Positions 51,590-61,253 of a stretch of DNA of 64,000 nt are shown in pieces. The DNA is taken from positions 310,001 to 374,000 of the forward strand of contig CAKKTE020000347.1 in assembly GCA_920105625.2 (NCBI GenBank), written 5' to 3'. The first letter of the stretch is position 1, and every line of letters begins with the position of its first letter. The position numbers were made by a program, and so were the translations under genes. The notes beneath the pieces are model-generated. The model ran no database searches. It saw only the letters and a list, made by a program, of their open reading frames with translations, and had not been told where the DNA came from. Source of the stretch: Clusia tigrina (lineage: Eukaryota; Arthropoda; Insecta; Diptera; Clusiidae).

Positions 51590-53357
51590 CCTCTTTTCAA
51601 TTTAAGCTATCGCTCAAAGCTATGCTACCCTTGAGTCCCAAATCAAACACTGATAAAACTTCAAATGGCCCTAACTTCTGTACGGTACGGTCTACACCTA
51701 TCAAAGTTTGCAACATACAAATGCTTGTAACTTTTTACTGGAGCGTCATAAAACCTTGAAATTTTGTAACAATAAAGACCTCCAGCCTCTGTTCAATTTT
51801 AACTATCGCTTAAAGCTATGCTACCCTTGAGTCCCAAATGAAACACTGATAAAACTTCAAATGGCCCTAACTTCTATACGGTACGTCCTACACCTATCAA
51901 TGTTTGCAACATACAAATGCTTGTAACTTTTTACTGGATCGTCATAAAACCTTGAAATTTTGTAACAATATAGTACTCGAGCCTCTTGTCAATTTAAGCT
52001 ATCGCTCAAATCTATGCTACCCTTGAGACCCAAATCAAACACTGATAAAACTTCAAATGGCCCTAACTTCTATACGGTACATCCTACACCTATCAAAGTT
52101 TGCAACATACAAATGCTTGTAACTTTTTACTGGAGCGTCATAAAACCATGAAATTTTGTAACAATATAGTACTCGAGCCTCTGTTCAATTTAAGGTATCG
52201 CTCAAAGCTATGCTACCCTTGAGTCCCAAATCAAACAACGATAAAACTTCAAATGGCCCTAACTTCTATACGGTACGTCCTATATCTTTCAAAGTTTGCA
52301 ACATACAAATGTTTGTAACTTTTTACCGGAGCGTCATAAAACCTTGAAATTTTGTAACAATAAAGTTCTCGAGCCTCTTCTCAATTTAAGTTGTCGCTCA
52401 AAGCTATGCTACCCTTGAGTCCCAAATCAAACACTGACAAAATTTCAAATGGCCCTAACTTCTATACTGTACGTCCTACACCTATCAAAGTTTGCAACAA
52501 ACAAATGCTTGTAACTTTTTACTGGAGCGTCATAAAACCTTGAAGTTTTGTAACAATAAAGTACTCGAGCCTCTTGTCAATTTAAGCTATCGCTCAAAGC
52601 TATGCTACTCTTGAGTCCCAAATCAAACACTGATAAAACTTCAAATGGCCCTAACTTCTATACGGTACGTCCTACGCCTATCAAAGTTTGCAACATACAA
52701 ATGCTAGTAGCTTTTTACCGGAGCGTCATAAAACCTTGAAATTTTGTAACAATAAAGTACTCGAGCCTCTTGTCAATTTAAGCTATCGCTCAAAGCTATG
52801 CTACCCTTGAGTCCCAAATCAAACACTGATAAAACTTCAAATGGCCCTAACTTCTATGTATACAGTACGTCCTACACTTATCAAAGTTTGCAACATACAA
52901 ATGCTTGTAACTTTTTACTGGAGCGTCATAAAACCTTGAAATTTTGTAACAATAAAGTTCTCGAGCCTCTTCTCAATTTAAGTTGTCGCTCAAAGCTATG
53001 CTACCCTTGAGTCCTAAATCAAAAACTGATAAAATTTCAAATGGCCCTAACTTCTATACGGTACGTCCTACACCTATCAAAGTTTGCAACATACAAATGC
53101 TTGTAACTTTTTACCGGAGCGTCATAAAACCTTGAAATTTTGTAACAATAAAGTACTCGAGCCTCTTGTCAATTTAAGCTATCGCACGAACCTATCGCTA
53201 CCCTTGAGTCCCAAATCAAACTCTTATAAAACTTCAAATGGCCCTAACTTCTATACGGTACGTCCTACACTTATAAAACTTTGCAACATACAAATGCTTG
53301 TAACTTTTTACTGGAGCGTCATAAAACCTTGAAATTTGGAACAATAAAGTACTCGAG
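51590..53357 (+). repeat. HOR-C copy 6, partial: 9 units
   Basis: It follows copies 4 and 5 unit for unit through 53162, then departs: the next unit has 'tatagctc', 'caaacgttgat' and 'gtacgttctac'. It carries a private 4-bp insertion, 'ctatgtatacag' at about 52856-52862, absent from its sister copies. Other private changes are 'cttgagacccaaatc' near 52022 and 'gcaacaaacaaatgc' near 52494. No 66-bp junction is reached within this part. Confidence 0.85.
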
Positions 53358-54989
53358 CCTCTTGTCAATTTAAGCTATAGCTCAAAGCTATGCTACCCTT
53401 GAGTCTCAAATCAAACGTTGATAAAACTTCAAACGGCCCTAACTTCTATACAGTACGTTCTACACCTATCAAAGTTTGCAGCATACAAATGCTTGTAACT
53501 TTTTACTGGAGCGTCATAAAACCTTGAAATTTTGAACAATAAAGTACTCGAGCCTCTTGTCAATTTAAGCTATCGCTCAAAGCTATGCTACCCTTGAGTC
53601 TCAAATCAAACGTTGGTAAAACTTCAAACGGCCCTAACTTCTATACGGTACGTCCTACGCCTATCAAAGTTTGCAACATACAAATGCTTGTAACTTTTTA
53701 CTGGAGCGTCATAAAACCTTGAAATTTTGTAACAATAAAGACCTCGAGCCTCTGTTCAATTTTAACTATCGCTTAACGCTATGCTACCCTTGAGTCCCAA
53801 ATCAAACACTGATAAAACTTCAAATGGCCCTAACTTCTATACGGTACGTCCTACACCTATCAATGTTTGCAACATACAAATGCTTGTAACTTTTTACTGG
53901 AGCGTCATAAAACCTTGAAATTTTGTAACAATATAGTACTCGAGCCTCTTGTCAATTTAAGCTATCGCTCAAAGCTATGCTACCCTTGAGTCACCAAATC
54001 AAACACTGATAAAACTTCAAATGGCTCTAACTTCTAGACGGTACGTCCTACAATTATCAAACTTTGCAACATACAAATGCTTGTAACTTTTTACTGGAGC
54101 GTCATAAAACCTTGTAATGAGTCTCAAATCAAATGCTGATAAAACTTCAAACGGCCCTAACTTCTATAGAGTACGTCCTACTCCTATCAAAGTTTGCAAC
54201 ATACAAATGCTTGTAACTTTTTACTGGAGCGTCATAAATCCTAGAAATTTTGTAACAATAAAGTACTCGAGCCTCTTTTCAATTTAAGCTATCGCTCAAA
54301 GCTATGCTACCCTTGAGTCCCAAATCAAACACTGATAAAACTTCAAATGGCCCTAACTTCTATACGGTACGTCCTAAACCTATAAAAGTTTGCAACATAC
54401 AAATGCTTGTAACTTTTTACTGGAGCGTCATAAAACCTTGAAATTTTGTAACAATAAAGACCTCGAGCCTCAGTTCAATTTTAACTATCGCTTAAAGCTA
54501 TGCTACCCTTGAGTCCCAAATCAAACACTGATAAAACTTCAAATGGCCCTAACTTCTATACGGTACGTCCTACACCTATCAATGTTTGCAACATACAAAT
54601 GCTTGTAACTTTTTACTGGAGCGTCATAAAACCTTGAAATTTTGTAACAATATAGTACTCGAGCCTCTTGTCAATTTAAGCTATCGCTCAAAGCTATGCT
54701 ACCCTTAAGTCCCAAATCAAACACTGATAAAACTTCAAATGGCCCTAACTTCTATACGGTACGTCCTACAATTATCAAACTTTGCAACATACAAATGCTT
54801 GTAACTTTTTACTGGAGCGTCATAAAACCTTGTAATGAGTCTCAAATCACACGCTGATAAAACTTCAAACGGCCCTAACTTCTATAGAGTACGTCCTACT
54901 CCTATCAAAGTTTGCAACATACAAATGCTTGTAACTTTTTACTGGAGCGTCTTAAGACCTAGAAATTTTGTAACAATATAGTACTCGAG
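53358..54989 (+). repeat. Scrambled HOR-C end with two 66-bp-deletion cassettes
   Basis: After two 'caaacgttg' units (53358 and 53553, the second following a 1-bp loss in 'gaaattttgaac'), the older 4-unit cassette order returns, with junctions at 54118/54119 and 54836/54837. The cassette at 54272-54989 is 718 bp. A private 1-bp gain ('gagtcaccaaatc') lies near 53990. These are the last 66-bp junctions in the window. Confidence 0.8.
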
Positions 54990-56359
54990 CCTCTGTTCAA
55001 TTTAAGGTATCGCTCAAAGCTATGCTACCCTTGAGTCCCAAATCAAACAACGATAAAACTTCAAATGGCCCTAACTTCTATACGGTACGTCCTATATCTT
55101 TCAAAGTTTGCAACATACAAATGCTTGTAACTTTTTACTGGAGCGTCATAAAACCTTGAAATTTTGTAACAATAAAGTTCTCGAGCCTCTTCTCAATTTA
55201 AGTTGTCGCTCAAAGCTATGCTACTCTTGAGTCCCAAATCAAACACTGATAAAACTTCAAATGGCCCTAACTTCTATACGGTACGTCCTACGCCTATCAA
55301 AGTTTGCACATACAAATGCTTGTAGCTTTTTACCGGAGCGTCATAAAACCTGGAAATTTTGTAACAATAAAGTACTCGAGCCTCTTGTCAATTTAAGCTA
55401 TCGCTCAAAGCTATGCTACCCTTGAGTCCCAAATCAAACACTGATAAAACTTCAAATGGCCCTAACTTCTATACAGTACGTCCTACACTTATCAAAGTTT
55501 GCAACATACAAATGCTTGTAACTTTTCACTGGAGCGTCATAAAACCTTGAAATTTTGTAACAATAAAGTTCTCGAGCCTCTTCTCAATTTTAGTTGTCGC
55601 TCAAAGCTATGCTACCCTTGAGTCCTAAATCAAAAACTGATAAAATTTCAAATGGCCCTAACTTCTATACGGTACGTCCTACACCTATCAAAGTTTGCAA
55701 CATACAAATGCTTGTAACTTTTTACTGGAGCGTCATAAAACCTTGAAGTTTTGTAACAATAAAGTACTCGAACCTCTTGTCAATTTAAGGTATCGCTCAA
55801 AGCTATGCTACCCTTGAGTTCCAAATCAAACACTGCTAAAACTGCAAATGGCCCTAACTTCTATACGGTTCATCCTACACCTATCAAAGTTTGCAACATA
55901 CAAATGCTTGTAACTTTTTACTGGAGAGTCATAAAACCTTGAAGTTTTGTAACAATACAGTACTCGAGCCTCTTGTCAATTTAAGATATCGGTCAAAGCT
56001 ATGCTGCCCTTGAGTCCCAAATCAAACACTGATAAAACTTCAAATGGCCCTAACTTCTATACGGTACGTCCTACGCCTATCAAAGTTTGCAACATACAAA
56101 TGCTTGTAACTTTTTACCGGAGCGCCATAAAACCTTGAAATTTTGTAAAAATAAAGTACTCGAGCCTCTTGTCAATTTAAGCTATCGCTCAAAGCTATGC
56201 ACCCTTGAGTCCCAAATCAAGCACTGATAAAACTTCAAATGGCCCTCACTGCAATACGGTACGTCCTACGCCTATCAAAGTTTGCAACATACAAATGCTT
56301 GTAACTTTTTACCGGAGCGTCATAAAACCTTGAAATTTTGTAACAATAAAATACTCGAG
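54990..56359 (+). repeat. Transition between HOR-C and HOR-D (7 units)
   Basis: The first unit is the HOR-C marker with 'aaggtatcgctc', 'caacgataaaac' and 'cctatatctttc' (compare 45124, 47214, 49696 and 52178). The unit at 55577 is the HOR-C 'cctaaatcaaaaac' type. The units at 55773 ('ctgcaaatggcc') and 55969 ('gatatcggtcaaagc') belong to HOR-D and recur at 60079 and 60471. Single-base losses occur near 55307 ('gtttgcacatac') and 56201 ('gctatgcaccc'). Confidence 0.75.
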
Positions 56360-59300
56360 CCTCTTGTCAATTGACGCTATCGCTCAAAGCTATGCTACCC
56401 TTGAGTCCCAAATCAAACACTGATAAAACTTCAAATGGCCCTAACTTCTATACGGTACGTCCTACGCCTATCAAAAACATACAAATGCTTGTAACTTTTT
56501 ACCGGAGCGTCATAAAACCTTGAAATTTTGTAACAATAAAGTACTCGAGCCTCTTGTCAATTTAAGCTATCGCACAAAGCTACTGCTACCCTTGAGTCCC
56601 AAATCAAACTCTGATAAAACTTCAAATGGCCCTAACTTCTATACGGTACGTCCTACACTTATCAAACTTTGCAACATACAAATGCTTGTAACTTTTTAAT
56701 GCAGCGTCATAAAACCTTGAAATTTTGTAACAATAAAATACTCGAGCCTCTTGTCAATTTAAGCTATCGCTCAAAGCTATGCTACCCTTGATTCTCAAGT
56801 CAAACGCTGAGAAAAATTCAAACGGGCCTAACTTCTATACAGTACGTCCTACACCTATCAAAGTTTGCAACATACAAATGCTTGTAACTTTTTACTGGAG
56901 CGTCATAAAACCTTGAAATTTTGTAACAATAAAGTACTCGAGCCTCTTTTCAATTTAAGCTATCGCTCAATGCTATGATACCCTTGAGTCCCAAATCAAA
57001 CACTGATAAAACTTCAAATGGCCCTAACTTCTATACGGTACGTCCTACACCTATCAAAGTTTGCAACATACAAATGCTGGTAACTTTTTACTGGAGCGTC
57101 ATAAAACCTTGAAATTTTGTAACAATAAAGACGTCGAGCCTCTGTTCAATTTTAACTATCGCTCAAAGCTATGCTACCCTTGAGTCCCAAATCAAATAAT
57201 GATAAAACTTCAAATGGCCCTAACTTATGTACGGTATGTCCTACGGCTATCAAAGTTTGCAACATACAAATGCTTGTAACTTTTTACCGGAGCGCCATAA
57301 AACCTTGAAATTTTGTAACAATAAAGTACTCGAGCCTCTTGTCAATTTAAGCTATCGCTCAAAGCTATGGTACCCTTGAGTCCCAAATCAAACACTGATA
57401 AAATTTCAAATGGCCCTAACTTCTCTACGGTACGTCCTACACCTATCAAAGTTTGCAACATACAAATGCTTGTAACTTTTTACTGGAGCGTCATAAAACC
57501 TTGAAGTTTTGTAACAATAAAGTACTCGAGCGTCTTGTCAATTTAAGCTATCGCTCAAAGCTATGCACCCTTGAGTCCCAAATCAAGCACTGATAAAACT
57601 TCAAATGGCCCTAACTGCAATACGGTACGTCCTACGCCTATCAAAGTTTGCAACATACAAATGCTTGTAACTTTTTACCGGAGCGTCATAAAACCTTGAA
57701 ATTTTGTAACAATAAAGTACTCGAGCCTCTTGTCAATTTAAGCTATCGCACAAAGCTACCGCTACCCTTGAGTCCCAAATCAAACTCTGATAAAACTTCA
57801 AATGGCCCTAACTTCTATACGTTACGTCCTACACTTATCAAACTTTGCAACATACAAATGCTTGTAACTTTTTACTGCAGCGTCATAAAACTTTGAAATT
57901 TTGTAACAATAAAGACCTCGAGCCTCTGTTCAATTTAAGCTATCGCTCAAATCTATGCTACCCTTGAGTCCCAAATCAAACACTGATAAAATTTCAAATG
58001 GCCCTAACTTCTATACGGTACGTCCTACACCTATCAACGTATGCAACATACAAATGCTTGTAACTTTTTACTGGAGCGTCATAAAACCTTGAAATTTTGT
58101 AACAATAAAGTTCTCGAGCCTCTTCTCAATTTATGTTGTCGCTCAAAGCTATGCTACCCTTGAGTCCCAAGTCAAACACTGATAAAATTTCAAATGGCCC
58201 TAACTTCTATACGGTACGTCCTACACCTTTCAAAGTTTGCAACATACAAATGCTTGTAACTTTTTACTGGAGCGTCATAAAACCTTGAAGTTTTGTAACA
58301 ATAAAGTACTCGAGCCTCTTGTCAATTTAAGCTATCGCTCAAAGCTATGCTACCCTTGAGTTCCAAATCAAACACTGCTAAAACTTCAAATGGCCCTAAC
58401 TTCCATACGGTACGTCCTACGCCTATCAAAGTTTGCAACATACAAATGCTTGTAACTTTTTACCGGAGCGCTATAAAACCTTGAAATTTTGTAACAATAA
58501 AGTACTTCAGCCTCTTGTCAATTTAAGCTATCGCTCAAAGCTATGCTACCCTTGAGTCCCAAATCAAACACTGATAAAACTTCAAATGGCCCTAACTTCT
58601 ATACGGTACGTCCTACACTTATCAAACTTTGCAACATAAAAATGCTTGTAACTTTTTACTGGAGCGTCATAAAACCTTGAAATTTTGTAACAATAAAGTA
58701 CTCGAGCCTCTTGTCAATTTAATCTATCGCTCAAAGATATGCTACCCTTGAGTCTCAAATCAAAAACTGATAAACGTCAAACGGCCCTAACTTCTATACA
58801 GTACGTCCTACACCTATCAAAGTTTGCAACATACAAATGCTTGTAACATTTTACTGGAGCGTCATAAAACCTTGAAATGTTGTAACAATAAAGTACTCGA
58901 GCCTCTTGTCAATTTAAGCTATCGCACAAAGCTATGCTACCCTTGAGTCCCAAATCAAACACTAATAAAACTTCAAATGGCCCTAACTTCTATACGGTAC
59001 GTCCTACACCTATCAAAGTTTGCAACATACAAATGCTTGTAACTTTTTACTGGAGCGTCTTAAAACCTTGAAATTTTGTAACAATAAAGACCTCAAGCCT
59101 CTATTCAATTTTAACTGTCGCTCAAAGCTATGCTACCCTTGAGTCCCAAATCAAATAATAATAAAACTTCAAATGGCCCTAACTTCTATACGGTACGTCC
59201 TACACCTATCAATGTTTGCAACATACAATTGCTTGTAACTTTTTACTGGAGCGTCATAAAACCTTGAAGTTTTGTAACAATAAAGTACTCGAGCCTCTTG

Positions 59301-61253
59301 TCAATTTAAGCTATCGCTCAAAGCTATGCTACCCTTGAGTCCCAAATCAAACACTGATAAAACTTCAAATGGCCCTAACTTCTATACGGTACGTCCTACA
59401 CTTATCAAACTTTGCAACATACAAATGCTTGTAACTTTTTACTGGAGCGTCATAAAACCTTGAAATTTTGTAACAATAAAGACCTCGAGCCTCTTGTCAA
59501 TTGAAGCTATCGATCAAAGCTATGCTACCCTTGAGTCCCAAATCAAACACTGATAAAACTTCAAATGGCCCTAACTTCTATACGGTACGTCCTACGCCTA
59601 TCAAAGTTTGCAACATACAAATGCTTGTAACTTTTTACCGGAGCGTCATAAAACCTTGAAATTTTGTAACAATAAAGTACTCGAGCCTCTTGTCAATTTA
59701 AGCTATCGCACAAAGCTACCGCTACCCTTGAGTCCCAAATCAAACTCTGATAAAACTTCAAATGGCCCTAACTTCTATACGGTACGTCCTACACCTATCA
59801 ACGTATGCAACATACAAATGCTTGTAACTTTTTACTGGAGCGTCATTAAACCTTGAAATTTTGTAACAATAAAGTTCTCGAGCCTCTTCTCAATTTAAGT
59901 TGTCGCTCAAAGCTATGCTACCCTTGAGTCCTAAATCAAAAACTGATAAAATTTCAAATGGCCCTAACTTCTATACGGTACGTCCTACACCTATCAAAGT
60001 TTGCAACATACAAATGCTTGTAACTTTTTACTGGAGCGTCATAAAACCTTGAAGTTTTGTAACAATAAAGTACTCGAACCTCTTGTCAATTTAAGGTATC
60101 GCTCAAAGCTATGCTACCCTTGAGTTCCAAATCAAACACTGCTAAAACTGCAAATGGCCCTAACTTATATACGGTACGTCCTACGGCTATCAAAGTTTGC
60201 AACATACAAATGCTTGTAACTTTTTACCGGAGCGCCATAAAACCTTGAAATTTTGTAACAATAAAGTACTCGAGCCTCTTGTCAATTTAAGCTATCGCTC
60301 AAAGCTATGCTACCCTTGAGTCCCAAATCAAACACTGATAAAATTTCCAATGTCCCTAACTTCTATACGGTTCATCCTACACCTATCAAAGTTTGCAACA
60401 TACAAATGCTTGTAACTTTTTACTGGAGCGTCATAAAACCTTGAAGTTTTGTAACAATAAAGTACTCGAGCCTCTTGTCAATTTAAGATATCGGTCAAAG
60501 CTATGCTGCCCTTGAGTCCCAAATCAAACACTGATAAAACTTCAAATGGCCCTAACTTCTATACGGTACGTCCTACGCCTATCAAAGTTTGCAACATACA
60601 AATGCTTGTAACTTTTTACCGGAGCACCATAAAACCTTGAAATTTTGTAAAAATAAAGTACTCGAGCCTCTTGTAAATTTAAGCTATCGCTCAAAGCTAT
60701 GGTACCCTTGAGTCCCAAATCAAACACTGATAAAATTTCAAATGGCCCTAACTTCTCTACGGTACGTCCTACACCTATCAAAGTTTGCAACATACAAATG
60801 CTTGTAACTTTTTACTGGAGCGTCATAAAACCTTGACGTTTTGTAACAATAAAGTACTCGAGCGTCTTGTCAATTTAAGCTATCGCTCAAAGCTATGCAC
60901 CCTTGAGTCCCAAATCAAGCACTGATAAAACTTCAAATGGCCCTAACTGCAATACGGTACGTCCTACGCCTATCAAAGTTTGCAACATACAAATGCTTGT
61001 AACTTTTTACCGGAGCGTCATAAAACCCTGAAATTTTGTAACAATAAAGTACTCGAGCCTCTTGTCAATTTAAGCTATCGCTCAAAGCTATGCTACCCTT
61101 GAGTCCCAAATCAAACACTGATAAAACTTCAAATGGCCCTAACTTCTATACGGTACGTCCTACACTTATCAAACTTTGCAACATACAAATGCTTGTAACT
61201 TTTTACTGGAGCGTCATAAAACCTTGAAATTTTGTAACAATAAAGAACTCGAG
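56360..61253 (+). repeat. HOR-D copy 1: 25 units, 4,894 bp
   Basis: The length equals 25 x 196 minus 6; the 6-bp loss is 'gtttgc' near 56475. Markers recur 4,900 bp later: 'cttgattctcaagtc' with 'gagaaaaattc' (56747), 'aatttatgttgtcgc' (58119), 'gtacttcagcc' (58500) and 'gataaacgtcaaac' (58772). Single-base gains ('agctaccgctaccc') and losses ('gctatgcaccc') occur in several units and nearly cancel. Units 57335-57922 recur inside the same copy at 60667-61253, an internal duplication. Confidence 0.82.
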
